Source of the DNA: Streptococcaceae bacterium
GTDB lineage: Bacteria > Bacillota > Bacilli > Lactobacillales > Streptococcaceae
NCBI GenBank assembly: GCA_031270215.1
Contig: JAISYB010000042.1
Span: 1 to 36,534 of the forward strand
Length of the DNA stretch: 36,534 nt
Direction of reading: 5' to 3'
The first letter of the stretch is position 1. Every line of letters begins with the position of its first letter. Below the pieces are notes generated by a model. The model was not told the DNA's origin, ran no database searches, and was given only the letters and a program-made list of their open reading frames with translations. A program made the position numbers and the translations under genes. Below, in pieces: positions 9,253 through 18,979 of the stretch.

Positions 9253-9395
9253 CGTGTTTGGCTGATAAAATTTCTTAAATGCCAATTAATGCAAGATAGC
9301 AGCGTTTAGTAATGTCAAAATTGAGGAGATTGGCTTCACAAATCTTCGGGAATCATCTATTCTCCTAGTCAATGCCGTCTATTGCGAAAAATAAT

Positions 9396-9425
9396 TTGAG
9401 ACTGAGACATAAGTCCCAGCCTCCT
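9396..9425 (-). terminator. Terminator of acnA-icd
   Basis: Minus strand GGCTGGGAC-TTAT-GTCTCAGTC stem followed by AAATTATTTTT. Confidence 0.8.
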
Positions 9426-9430
9426 GTTGC

Positions 9431-10696
9431 TTATAAATTTTCGATTAACAAATCAGCAAATGTCGAGGTTTTAACTTCTGTTGCCCCAGTCATAAGCCGC
9501 GCAAAGTCATAGGTGACCGTTTTGTTAGCAATTGTTTTCTCCAATGCTGCAACAATCCGATCAGCAACCTCACTCCAACCAAGGTGCTCAAACATCAATG
9601 CCCCTGACAAGATAACCGATGACGGATTAACCTTATCTAAGTTAGTATATTTCGGCGCTGTGCCATGTGTTGCCTCAAAGATTGCATGACCGGTTAAGTA
9701 ATTGATATTTGCCCCTGGTGCAATCCCAATGCCGCCAACCTGTGCCGCTAGTGCGTCAGAAATATAATCTCCATTGAGATTAAGCGTCGCAACAACATCA
9801 AATTCCTTTGGACGTGTTAAGATTTGTTGTAAGAAAATGTCCGCAATTGCATCCTTAACTAAAATTTTGCCCTCAGAAAGTGCTGTTGCCTGCGCTTTTT
9901 CTGCCGCTAAATCCCCTTGTTCTTCCTTGATTTTATCGAATTGATTCCACGTAAAGACGAACTCTGAAAACTCTTCTTCTGCAACTTCATAGCCCCATTT
10001 TTTGAAGTAACCTTCGGTAAATTTCATAATATTTCCTTTATGAACAAAGGTAACAGTCGGTTTATTATGCTTGATTGCATACTCTATTGCCGAGCGAACC
10101 AAGCGCTTTGTTCCTTCCTTAGAAACAGGCTTAATCCCGATTGAGCTTGTTTCTGGGAAACGAATTTTATCAACACCGAACTCTTTTTGCAAAATTTGAA
10201 TTAGCTTTTTAGCCTCTGCCCCTTCTGCCGGAAATTCAATCCCTGCGTAAATATCCTCTGTATTTTCGCGGAAAATCGTCATATCTACGTACTCCGGATG
10301 TTTTACTGGGCTAGGTACACCAGTAAAATGTCGCACCGGTCGCAAGCAGGCAAATAAATCAAGCTCTTGGCGCAAGGCAACGTTTAGTGAACGAATTCCT
10401 CCGCCAATCGGTGTCGTTAAAGGTCCTTTAATCGCAATCAAGTATTCTTCTATCGCTTCAAGCGTCGCCTTTGGCAGCCACTCTCCTGTTTCATCAAAAG
10501 CCTTCTCTCCGGCTAAAACTTCCTTCCAAGCAATTTTTTTCTTCCCATCAAACACCTTAGCAACTGCCGCATCAAAAACACGAACACTCGCCCGCCAAAT
10601 ATCAGGACCAATTCCATCACCGATAATGAAAGGTATAATCGGTTCATCTGGAGTGACTATTCTACCATCTACTAACCTAATCTTCTCTGCTGTCAT
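9431..10696 (-). CDS. icd: NADP-dependent isocitrate dehydrogenase
   Basis: 421 aa; [72 protein letters not shown]. Confidence 0.97.
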   Translation of the reverse strand: MTAEKIRLVDGRIVTPDEPIIPFIIGDGIGPDIWRASVRVFDAAVAKVFDGKKKIAWKEVLAGEKAFDETGEWLPKATLEAIEEYLIAIKGPLTTPIGGGIRSLNVALRQELDLFACLRPVRHFTGVPSPVKHPEYVDMTIFRENTEDIYAGIEFPAEGAEAKKLIQILQKEFGVDKIRFPETSSIGIKPVSKEGTKRLVRSAIEYAIKHNKPTVTFVHKGNIMKFTEGYFKKWGYEVAEEEFSEFVFTWNQFDKIKEEQGDLAAEKAQATALSEGKILVKDAIADIFLQQILTRPKEFDVVATLNLNGDYISDALAAQVGGIGIAPGANINYLTGHAIFEATHGTAPKYTNLDKVNPSSVILSGALMFEHLGWSEVADRIVAALEKTIANKTVTYDFARLMTGATEVKTSTFADLLIENL

Positions 10697-10739
10697 ACGT
10701 TCTCCTTATCAATCTAAGCATTAGATGTAATGAAACTTT

Positions 10740-13424
10740 TTACGATTCCTTTTTCTCGTGCGCCAGTAATGCACACTTCTTCCGAATAACCATTGGTAAA
10801 ATACCGCCATTTTGATAATAACGAATATCCGCCTTAGCATCAAATCTCAAAATCGCTTTAAATACCTTGACATCGCCTTTGGCATTTACTGCCTGAACAC
10901 TTAACTCATCACGAAGTCCAAAAGTCGCTGGCAGTTGAATACTAAAGGACTCCGTTCCGGTTAGTCCAAGTTTTTTTGCATTATCCTCTGGTAAATATTG
11001 CAGTGGCAAGATACCCATCATCACCAAATTTGACCGATGAATCCGCTCGTAGCTTTCAGCGATTACTGCCTTGACACCTAAGAGATTTGCCCCTTTTGCC
11101 GCCCAATCGCGGGATGAACCCATGCCATAGTCTTTGCCTGCTAAAATAATCAGCCCTGTCCCATCAGCTTTATACTTCATCGCAGCGTCGTAAATACTCG
11201 TTATTTCTCCAGTTGGGAGATAAGTTGTATAGCCGCCCTCTGTTCCTGTAGCAATCTGATTACGAATACGAATATTACCAAATGTCCCACGCATCATGAC
11301 ATGATGATTTCCACGCCTTGAACCAAATGAATTAAAGTCTTTTGGCTGAACGTTTTTCTCAAGTAAATACTCCCCTGCCGGCGATTTAATTCCAATAGCT
11401 CCTGCTGGCGAAATATGGTCTGTCGTTACCGAGTCCCCAAGCTTTGCTAAAACGCGGAGATTGTCAAGACTTGCTTGTTCTGGCAAATCAATCGTCATTT
11501 CATCAAAATACGGTGGATTAGCAATATAGGTTGAGTCGTCCTGCCAGTTGAAAACCTCACTTGTTGCTGTCGTAATCTCATTCCAACTTTCATTAGCGTC
11601 AAAGACCTTTGCATAATATTCCTTAAACAGCTCTGGTGTTACATGTTCTGCTACCGCTTGATTAATCTCAGCGTCATCAGGCCAGACATCTTTGAGATAA
11701 ATCGCGCGCCCTTGTTGATTGTGTCCAAGCGGCTCATTAACTAAGTCAATTCCTACATTACCTGCGATTGCATAGGCAACAACTAATGGCGGAGATGCCA
11801 AGTAATTTGCCTTAACCAATGGGTGAATTCGTCCCTCAAAGTTACGATTTCCAGATAAAACTGAAGTCAATAGAAGGTCATTTGCTTTAACAGCTGCCTC
11901 AAGTTCCACCTCAAGTGGTCCAGAATTACCAATACAAGTCGTACAACCATAGCCTACAACGTCAAAGCCCAGTTCATCTAGTGATTCAAGCACCCCGGCA
12001 TTTTCCAAATAAGCTGAAACAACCTTAGAGCCCGGCGCAAGCGAAGTCTTAACCGTTGGCTTGACAGTCAGCCCTAATTTAACAGCATTTCGAGCTAGTA
12101 GCCCCGCTGCCATCATCACATATGGATTGGAGGTATTTGTACAACTCGTAATCGCTGCAATTCCAATATCTCCAGTTTTTAAGACTGCCTCTTGACCTTT
12201 AATCTCAAACGTCACGGATTTTTCAAGCTCTGATTTGTCCAAGCCAAAGCCTTGATTACCTGCTGGTGCAGTCAATGCTTGATGAAATGCAGATTTCATC
12301 TGTGATAATGGAATTAAATCCTGTGGGCGCTTTGGTCCGGACAGGTTCGTTTCGATACTTGATAGGTCAATTTCAACGATTTTAGTGTATGCTGCTTGAT
12401 TTGTTTCATCATAAAATAAATGATTTGCCTTAACATAGTCCTCAGTCAGCTGGATAACTTCCTCATCTCGTCCGGTTAATCTCATATAGCTGAGCGTTTC
12501 CTCATCAATCGGGAAATACCCGCAGGTTGCACCATACTCTGGCGCCATATTTGCAATAGTCGCACGGTCTGCAAGCGAAAGAGTTTTCAAGCCATCTCCG
12601 AAGTACTCGACAAATTTTCCAACAACGTTTTCCGTGCGCAATACTTGAGTAATTTTTAACGCTAAGTCAGTTGCTGTCGCAGACCTTGGCAAGCTACCAA
12701 TAAGTCTGACACCAATCACCTCAGGCAATGGGAAATATGACGCTTCCCCCAACATGCCAGCCTCAGCTTCAATACCGCCAACGCCCCAACCCAAGACGCC
12801 AATCCCATTAATCATCGTGGTGTGAGAGTCTGTTCCAACTAGGGTATCCGGAAAAACAAGGCTGTCCTTAACGGTTACAACGTCTGATAAATACTCAATG
12901 TTTACTTGATGGATAATTCCCGTTGCTGGCGGAACGACACGGAAGTTGTCAAAGCTCTCCTGTGCCCATTTCAAAAACTCATAACGCTCATAGTTGCGCT
13001 CAAATTCACGCTTGCTATTAAATTGCAAAGCTTCCCTGCTAGCATAAGCATCAACTTGTACAGAATGGTCAATCACCAAGTCAACGGGCACCTCCGGATT
13101 AATCGCGTTTGTATTGCCGCCCAAGCTTTTCATCGCATCTCGCATTGCCGCAAGGTCAACAACTGTCGGAACACCGGTAAAGTCCTGCAAAACAACACGT
13201 GCAGGCTTAAAGGGAACTTCCCCCTTTGGTCCCAAATCCACCCAAGACAGAAGCCCTTGGATATGTTCTGCCGTAATATCCTCGCCGTCATACTGTCTAA
13301 TCAAGGACTCTAGCAAGATCCGAAGTGCATACGGCAAGCGGAAGATTCGCTCTCCTGCAACATCTTTGATGTCAAAATACTGGTAGTTTTTTCCATTACT
13401 CGTCAATAATTTCGTCTGATACAC
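10740..13424 (-). CDS. acnA: Aconitate hydratase, probably with a GTG start at 13424
   Basis: [67 protein letters not shown] precedes GTG TAT CAG rather than the longer ORF start. Confidence 0.96.
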   Translation of the reverse strand: MYQTKLLTSNGKNYQYFDIKDVAGERIFRLPYALRILLESLIRQYDGEDITAEHIQGLLSWVDLGPKGEVPFKPARVVLQDFTGVPTVVDLAAMRDAMKSLGGNTNAINPEVPVDLVIDHSVQVDAYASREALQFNSKREFERNYERYEFLKWAQESFDNFRVVPPATGIIHQVNIEYLSDVVTVKDSLVFPDTLVGTDSHTTMINGIGVLGWGVGGIEAEAGMLGEASYFPLPEVIGVRLIGSLPRSATATDLALKITQVLRTENVVGKFVEYFGDGLKTLSLADRATIANMAPEYGATCGYFPIDEETLSYMRLTGRDEEVIQLTEDYVKANHLFYDETNQAAYTKIVEIDLSSIETNLSGPKRPQDLIPLSQMKSAFHQALTAPAGNQGFGLDKSELEKSVTFEIKGQEAVLKTGDIGIAAITSCTNTSNPYVMMAAGLLARNAVKLGLTVKPTVKTSLAPGSKVVSAYLENAGVLESLDELGFDVVGYGCTTCIGNSGPLEVELEAAVKANDLLLTSVLSGNRNFEGRIHPLVKANYLASPPLVVAYAIAGNVGIDLVNEPLGHNQQGRAIYLKDVWPDDAEINQAVAEHVTPELFKEYYAKVFDANESWNEITTATSEVFNWQDDSTYIANPPYFDEMTIDLPEQASLDNLRVLAKLGDSVTTDHISPAGAIGIKSPAGEYLLEKNVQPKDFNSFGSRRGNHHVMMRGTFGNIRIRNQIATGTEGGYTTYLPTGEITSIYDAAMKYKADGTGLIILAGKDYGMGSSRDWAAKGANLLGVKAVIAESYERIHRSNLVMMGILPLQYLPEDNAKKLGLTGTESFSIQLPATFGLRDELSVQAVNAKGDVKVFKAILRFDAKADIRYYQNGGILPMVIRKKCALLAHEKKES

Positions 13425-13491
13425 AAAAAACACCCTCCCTATCTGAAACAATTTCATTGTCCTTATCCTATCACAATTTTGAATTTTTTAA

Positions 13492-13506
13492 AATATTCAG
13501 ATAAAT
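13492..13506 (-). promoter_or_regulatory. Putative CodY box in the acnA leader/promoter
   Basis: Minus strand ATTTATCTGAATATT, 12/15 match to AATTTTCWGAAAATT. Confidence 0.45.
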
Positions 13507-13523
13507 TTTCATCGCTTTTATCT

Positions 13524-13544
13524 CGTGATTGTTAGCAAATCACG
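13524..13544. promoter_or_regulatory. Inverted repeat upstream of acnA
   Basis: CGTGATT-N7-AATCACG, perfect 7-bp arms. Confidence 0.5.
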
Positions 13545-13610
13545 TGTCAACTTTTGGGGATATTTAAATTTTTTGGGCGTTTTTAAATCGTTTCACTAAT
13601 ACACCAAAAA

Positions 13611-13638
13611 GAGCAAAAATCAACTTAGCTTTTTGCCC
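13611..13638 (-). terminator. Terminator of the PuuD-like gene
   Basis: Minus strand GGGCAAAAA-N10-TTTTTGCTC then TTTTT. Confidence 0.75.
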
Positions 13639-13683
13639 TAAAACATTTTTGGATTGACTAACAAGTGATTTAAAAGCCGGATT

Positions 13684-14403
13684 TTATAACTTTTCTACGA
13701 TATATTTAAACAAAGTCATCTCCTCATCATAGCTAGCCCAAAGTGTTTCCGGATGCCACTGAACGCCTAAAATTCGCCGTACTTTATCCTCAAAGCCCTC
13801 AATCAAATCATCCGGACTAACCGCCGTCACATGCAAACCGTCAGCTAATTGCTTGACCGCCTGATGATGATAGGAGTTGACTGTATAGCTGCTTGGCAAA
13901 AATTCCCGCATCATCGCTTCATCCTTGACTGTAATATGATGTGTTTTGAAGCATTCCTTAGTCGGCGCTTGGAGGTGCTTAAGGTGCGTTGTCTTTAGCT
14001 GATTGACATCTTGCACCAGAGTTCCACCAAGTGCGACATTGATGATTTGCATGCCTCGACAAAGACCAAAGACCGCTTTGCCTTGTCTAATCGCTTCCTT
14101 AACCAAGGCAATCTCAAAAGCGTCACGAATCGGTAAAAGTCCTTCTAGAGTTGGAATTGGCTCCTCACCGTAAAACAATGGATCAATATCCTGTCCGCCA
14201 GCCAGCGCAAGCACATCAATCTGTTCAATATATAATGAGGCACGCTTGGGATCATCAATAGGCAAAATCAGCGGTATTGCGCCACATTTTTGAAATGCTA
14301 AAACCAATTCCGTCTGCGTATAATCAGCCGGATTACCATGCAAATAGTCAATTGCTTCAATTAGACGATTGCCTGCAATACCAATCACTTTACTCATCTT
14401 CAC
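13684..14403 (-). CDS. Class-I glutamine amidotransferase / gamma-glutamyl-gamma-aminobutyrate hydrolase family (PuuD-like)
   Basis: VFGLCRGMQIINVALGGTLVQDV nucleophile elbow, SYHHQAV, GVQWHPE. Confidence 0.88.
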   Translation of the reverse strand: MKMSKVIGIAGNRLIEAIDYLHGNPADYTQTELVLAFQKCGAIPLILPIDDPKRASLYIEQIDVLALAGGQDIDPLFYGEEPIPTLEGLLPIRDAFEIALVKEAIRQGKAVFGLCRGMQIINVALGGTLVQDVNQLKTTHLKHLQAPTKECFKTHHITVKDEAMMREFLPSSYTVNSYHHQAVKQLADGLHVTAVSPDDLIEGFEDKVRRILGVQWHPETLWASYDEEMTLFKYIVEKL

Positions 14404-14483
14404 TCCTCATTTCCATTATTATTTAAAATTTCTTAGCTTCTTTTTCTATTATACCTAAAGAGTCAAAACTTAGACACAAAAAA

Positions 14484-14518
14484 CGTGCGAAAGCTGGTGA
14501 AGTCCAACCTTACGCACG
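14484..14518 (-). terminator. Terminator of nagB
   Basis: Minus strand CGTGCG...CGCACG with inner AAGGTTGG/CCAGCTTT, then TTTTTT. Confidence 0.85.
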
Positions 14519-14524
14519 ATATTT

Positions 14525-15226
14525 TTAAAGTAATTTTGCTGCTGCCTTATCAACAATAACTGTAACATTTGGATGTTTTTGTAGGATACTTGCTGGCAGC
14601 TCTTCTGTGATTGGTCCGTTAACCATTGCAGAAACAGCGTCCGCCTTCTTATCTCCCCAAGCCATTAATACAATCTCTTTTGCCTGCATCACAGAGTGAA
14701 TACCCATTGACACAGCTTGTGTTGGCACATCCGCCTTCTTGTCGAAGTAGATACTATTTGCTTCAATCGTTGAAGCAGTTAAATCAACGATATGAGTTGT
14801 CTGCTCAAATGAGCTACCCGGCTCATTGAAACCAATATGTCCATTTTGACCCAAACCTAGTATTTGAAAATCAATTGGGTTTTCAGCAATTGTCTGGTCA
14901 TATTTCTTAGCCTCAGCTTCTAAATCAGACGCTTTCCCATTTGGCACATATGACTTAGCAAATGGTTTTTTGTTAAACAAATGTTCTTTCATGAATGTAT
15001 CATAGCTTTGCGCATCTGACTCGCCTAAGCCAACGTATTCATCTAAGTTAATTGATACCTTGTCGGTTAAATCTAAGTCACTTGCAATGATTTTTTTGTA
15101 AAATGTCTCTGGCGTTGATCCTGTTGCCAAGCCAAATACCTTAGCACCTCTACTGATTGCCTCCTTTATCAGCTTAAATGCTAGCTCGGAACCTTCTTCA
15201 ACTGTTTCTACCTTAACAACTTTCAT
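14525..15226 (-). CDS. nagB: Glucosamine-6-phosphate deaminase
   Basis: [20 protein letters not shown]..., [40 protein letters not shown]. Confidence 0.97.
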   Translation of the reverse strand: MKVVKVETVEEGSELAFKLIKEAISRGAKVFGLATGSTPETFYKKIIASDLDLTDKVSINLDEYVGLGESDAQSYDTFMKEHLFNKKPFAKSYVPNGKASDLEAEAKKYDQTIAENPIDFQILGLGQNGHIGFNEPGSSFEQTTHIVDLTASTIEANSIYFDKKADVPTQAVSMGIHSVMQAKEIVLMAWGDKKADAVSAMVNGPITEELPASILQKHPNVTVIVDKAAAKLL

Positions 15227-15445
15227 CGGTAAACTCTCCTTTTTCTTTCTAAATGGTATGCACCAATAATAACATAATCTGCCTTGTTTGAAAAGAAGAA
15301 ATGTTCATCAACGGCGTCTTTCCGTAAATTATGAATAAGCAAAAGTCCCTCTTTTTGATACCCTTTCAAACCTTGCCACGTCTAGCTTTATGGGTATTTA
15401 AGCTGACATTTTCAAAAAATTGTCAGGCTATTAACCACAACAAAA

Positions 15446-15486
15446 ACGATTAGCTTTGTTGCGCAATCACAACCCTAATCGCTTTT
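15446..15486 (-). terminator. Terminator-like hairpin between sstT and nagB
   Basis: Minus strand GCGATTAG...CTAATCG TTTTT with inner GTTGTG/CGCAAC. Confidence 0.65.
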
Positions 15487-15639
15487 GTTATCTTTAAATA
15501 TCTCATTACATGCTTTTCACATGACCACTTTTCTTTTGCTTGCCCTCATGGAACTTAGAACAATTCTCAACATATCTATTAGTCAAAGCTATCAACTGGG
15601 ATATTAAATTACCTAAATATCCACTTTTTCTCGACCGTT

Positions 15640-16890
15640 TTATTTCAATTTTGCCTCTCTGACACGTTCTACCATATTTACCGCTTTACCTTCACGCTTT
15701 AAGTCATAGAACTCCGCTGTTGCAGCAAATAATAAATCACTCGCAGAATTAACTGCCGTTTCAACGGAATCTTGAATTACTCCGATAATGAAACCAATTC
15801 CCACAACCTGCATTGCCACATCATTTGAAATATTAAATAAGCTACATGCTAACGGAATCAGCAACAAGCTACCGCCTGCAATACCGGAAACTCCTGTCGC
15901 CGAGATGGCTGACAAAAGACAAAGCAAGAATGCTAAGGTAATCGGTATGCTCATTCCTAGAGTATGTGCAGCCGATAACGTCATAATCGAAATCGTCATT
16001 GCAGCACCACCGCTGTTTGCCGTTGCACCAAGCGGAATAGAAATCGAATAAGATTCCTTATTCAGCCCAAGCTTTTCACACAATGCCATATTAATCGGGA
16101 TATTGACCGCAGAGCTTCTAGTAAAGAATGCCGGAATACCACTTTCTTTCATTGTATAAAAGGTCAATGGGAATGGATTCTGCCGTAGCAATAAGAAAAC
16201 CATTAGTGGATAGACAACAAAGGAAACAAAGAACATTGTGCCAACCACTAAAGCAATAATCTTCCCATACTCAGCAACGCCGGCAAGCCCGACATCAACC
16301 ATTGAACGATAGACTAAGCCAGCAATCCCAAGGGGTGCAAAGCGGATAATCACTTGAACGACATTAGAAATCGTATCGGATAAGTCAGAAATGACCTGCT
16401 TTGTCACATCCCCTGCTTGGCGTAGACATAAACCAAGTAAGCTACCCCAGAAAAGTAAGGCGAGATAATCTCCTTTGATGATCGCTTGAATCGGATTTGT
16501 GACGGCATCAAGTAAAATATTCGTCAAAATATCGCGCAAATTATCCGGTGCCGTTTGATTAGTTAGCGCATCTGGTAAGACGAGCTTAACAGGAAAGAGA
16601 TAACATGCCACAACAGCAACCAAGGCTGCCACGAAGGTCGCCAAGCCGTAGAGAACAATGACTGACTTCATATGCGTTTTTGCACCCTTTTTATGCTTAG
16701 AAAGTGATGCAATAATCAATAAAAAAACCAAAAGCGGCGCAATTGCTTTAAGGGCACCAATGAACAAATCGCCAAAAATAGAAATGGCGGTCCATTTTGG
16801 CAAAGCAAGACCAAGGATTACTCCTAAAATAATTCCACACATAATTTGCTGAATCAACGACAGGCGACACCATAATTTAAATAATTTCAA
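15640..16890 (-). CDS. sstT: Serine/threonine:Na+ symporter SstT
   Basis: MKLFKLWCRLSLIQQIMCGIILGVILGLALPKW...; TRSSAVNIPINMALCEKLGLNKESYSISIPLGATANSGGAAMTI. Confidence 0.95.
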   Translation of the reverse strand: MKLFKLWCRLSLIQQIMCGIILGVILGLALPKWTAISIFGDLFIGALKAIAPLLVFLLIIASLSKHKKGAKTHMKSVIVLYGLATFVAALVAVVACYLFPVKLVLPDALTNQTAPDNLRDILTNILLDAVTNPIQAIIKGDYLALLFWGSLLGLCLRQAGDVTKQVISDLSDTISNVVQVIIRFAPLGIAGLVYRSMVDVGLAGVAEYGKIIALVVGTMFFVSFVVYPLMVFLLLRQNPFPLTFYTMKESGIPAFFTRSSAVNIPINMALCEKLGLNKESYSISIPLGATANSGGAAMTISIMTLSAAHTLGMSIPITLAFLLCLLSAISATGVSGIAGGSLLLIPLACSLFNISNDVAMQVVGIGFIIGVIQDSVETAVNSASDLLFAATAEFYDLKREGKAVNMVERVREAKLK

Positions 16891-17000
16891 AATCTCCTCC
16901 TTTTATTTACCGATGTAACAGCCTTAACTTTACAAGACTGCCACATCTATCTGCTTAGTTTCTAACTCCATCAAGCTTATAAGTATCTAGTAAAGCTCTA

Positions 17001-18350
17001 TTAGCGGTAATACGCCTCATACAATGCTTCAACGGCATCATGCTCGTTTTCCTTTTTAATTCCAAACATGACTGAAACCTCTGAGGAGCCTTGATTGATA
17101 ATCTCCAGATTAATCCCTTTCTTAGAAAGGGCGGTCGTACCGACAGCAGTCACTCCGATATGTCTTTTCATTCCCTCACCAACAATCATGATAATTGATA
17201 AACCATGCTCAATATCTATTTCGTCAGGATCTAGGATTTCAGTCAAGCGCTCAAGCAAGGTCCTTTCAATCTCTGGGCTTAATTCGTGCTCACGGACAAT
17301 GACTGACAAATCGTCAATCCCTGAGGGCATGTGCTCGAAGCGAATACCCAAACGCTCAAGCTCGCTTAATAGCTTCCGCCCAAAGCCGACCTCGCGGTTC
17401 ATCAGATACTTGGTAATATTAATACTCGCAAAGCCATCATCACTAGCAATTCCAATCACCGGTCCAGCCTTTTCAGTATGTTTGAGGTTAATCCGCGTTC
17501 CTGGATGTGTTGGGTTATTAGTATTTTTAATGACAACCGGCACCTTTGCGCGATAAGCTGGGATTAATGCCTCATCATGCAGCACAGAAAAGCCGGCATA
17601 AGCAAGCTCACGCATCTCACGATAAGTCAACTCGCCAATCGTATGCGGATTGTCGACAATCCCCGGATGTGCAGCAAAAATTCCGTCAACATCAGTAAAG
17701 TTCTCGTAGAGATTTGCTCTAACGCCTGCGGCAATAATCGAGCCTGTAATATCTGAGCCTCCGCGAGAAAAAGTACAAACCTCCCCAGCTGATGTCACAC
17801 CAAAGAAGCCCGGAATGACAATCACTCCGTCAACATCGTTTAGATAATTGATTTTTTCATAAGATTCCGGTAGAATTCGTGCATTTCCCGGTTCATCAGT
17901 GACAATAATGCCTGCATCCTTTGGATGTAGATAGCGGGCAGCTAAGCCTTCCGCCTGAAAATATGCGGCAATCAGCTTCGCATTATTATTCTCTCCTGAG
18001 GCTAGAAAGGTATCATAGAGATATTGATTACCCTCAATCGGCAGGGTAGCCAGCGCCTTGATATTTTGCGCAATTTCAAACATCACTGGCGTGTTTAACC
18101 CCAGCTCACTTGCCATATCCTCATATCGCTTGATAATACTCGTCTGGAAATACTCATAGTCCTCTCCCTTGCGATAAGCATTATAATAGGCGATTAGTGA
18201 ATCTGTCACCTTAACATCCTTGGCAGAACGCTTGCCAGGAGCTGAAACCACGATAAATTTGCGCGCTTCATCACTTCTGACAATCTCTAAAACTTTTTTA
18301 AACTGCTTGGTACTGGCAAGAGAGCTCCCACCAAACTTAGTAACCTTCAT
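17001..18350 (-). CDS. lysC: Aspartate kinase with C-terminal ACT domains
   Basis: MKVTKFGGSSLAS, FSRGGSDITGSIIAAG, ACT region IMIVGEGMKRHIGVTAVGTTALSKKGINLEIINQGSSEVSVMFGI. Confidence 0.94.
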   Translation of the reverse strand: MKVTKFGGSSLASTKQFKKVLEIVRSDEARKFIVVSAPGKRSAKDVKVTDSLIAYYNAYRKGEDYEYFQTSIIKRYEDMASELGLNTPVMFEIAQNIKALATLPIEGNQYLYDTFLASGENNNAKLIAAYFQAEGLAARYLHPKDAGIIVTDEPGNARILPESYEKINYLNDVDGVIVIPGFFGVTSAGEVCTFSRGGSDITGSIIAAGVRANLYENFTDVDGIFAAHPGIVDNPHTIGELTYREMRELAYAGFSVLHDEALIPAYRAKVPVVIKNTNNPTHPGTRINLKHTEKAGPVIGIASDDGFASINITKYLMNREVGFGRKLLSELERLGIRFEHMPSGIDDLSVIVREHELSPEIERTLLERLTEILDPDEIDIEHGLSIIMIVGEGMKRHIGVTAVGTTALSKKGINLEIINQGSSEVSVMFGIKKENEHDAVEALYEAYYR

Positions 18351-18694
18351 TTTACACACTCCTTTTTAGGCTGACAACTTAAATTGTCTTAATTTTATCA
18401 GAGAATAGGCAAAGGTGCAAAAAACGTTTCGAGATAAAAGCGAAAAATTTGTTTATTCTTCAGGTTTTATGGCTGTTTTCCAACTCTTTTTGCGTAAATT
18501 CTGCTTAAATTAAAGCAGAAAATGCCTTAATATTCGGAATTTCCCTAGGAAAACACACTGCAACTCTAAACATTCGGACAATGTTCAAGCTTTTTGTTCA
18601 ATTTCTATAATATTTTTTAAAATGGCTAAAGGCTATTAAAATTCTCAAAAACACAAAATTTTAGAGATAGCACACCTTAATATCTAAATCAAAA

Positions 18695-18731
18695 AATCCC
18701 ACATGACTTCAAAACGGTATCATGTGGGATT
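18695..18731. terminator. Bidirectional terminator downstream of copZ
   Basis: AATCCCACATGA / TCATGTGGGATT, 12-bp stem flanked by A and T runs. Confidence 0.85.
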
Positions 18732-18753
18732 ATTTTTTTAATGAATCGTCAGC

Positions 18754-18960
18754 TTATTTTATATCATAGCCTCTCAGCTCGATTGTCTCCTTTATTGCCG
18801 CTGGTGTCGTTACCTCTGCATTGTAATCAATCTCTGCGCTACTTTGCTCAAGCAAGACGATAGCTGAGATGACGCCTGCAAGCTCCGCTAATCCAGCTTC
18901 GATATTCTTTTTACAGCCGTCACAGCTCATGCCACCGATATTTAGACTTAAATGTGCCAT
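18754..18960 (-). CDS. copZ: CopZ-like heavy-metal-associated (HMA) copper chaperone
   Basis: 68 aa with the GGMSCDGCKKNIEAGL metal-binding motif, directly downstream of copA. Confidence 0.85.
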   Translation of the reverse strand: MAHLSLNIGGMSCDGCKKNIEAGLAELAGVISAIVLLEQSSAEIDYNAEVTTPAAIKETIELRGYDIK

Positions 18961-18979
18961 TTCCCATTCCTTTCATTCC

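Noticed and set aside
9300-9395. Possible short coding remnant (IEEIGFTNLRESSILLVNAVYCEK) between mreC and icd
   Set aside because: Short, with stops immediately upstream in the same frame and no recognisable family.
12906-13386. Two overlapping plus-strand ORFs (135 and 90 aa)
   Set aside because: Antisense to the N-terminal region of aconitase.
13540-13548. CACGTG core upstream of acnA as a second parS site
   Set aside because: Flanks (GTTGA / ATTTG) do not match TGTTT / AAACA; better explained as one arm of the CGTGATT-N7-AATCACG repeat.
15350-15420. Possible CcpA cre site upstream of nagB (TTGAAAGGGTATCA)
   Set aside because: Lacks the central CG and several other consensus positions of TGWAANCGNTNWCA.
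17095-17556. 153-aa plus-strand ORF
   Set aside because: Antisense to the aspartokinase; an artefact of codon usage on the opposite strand.
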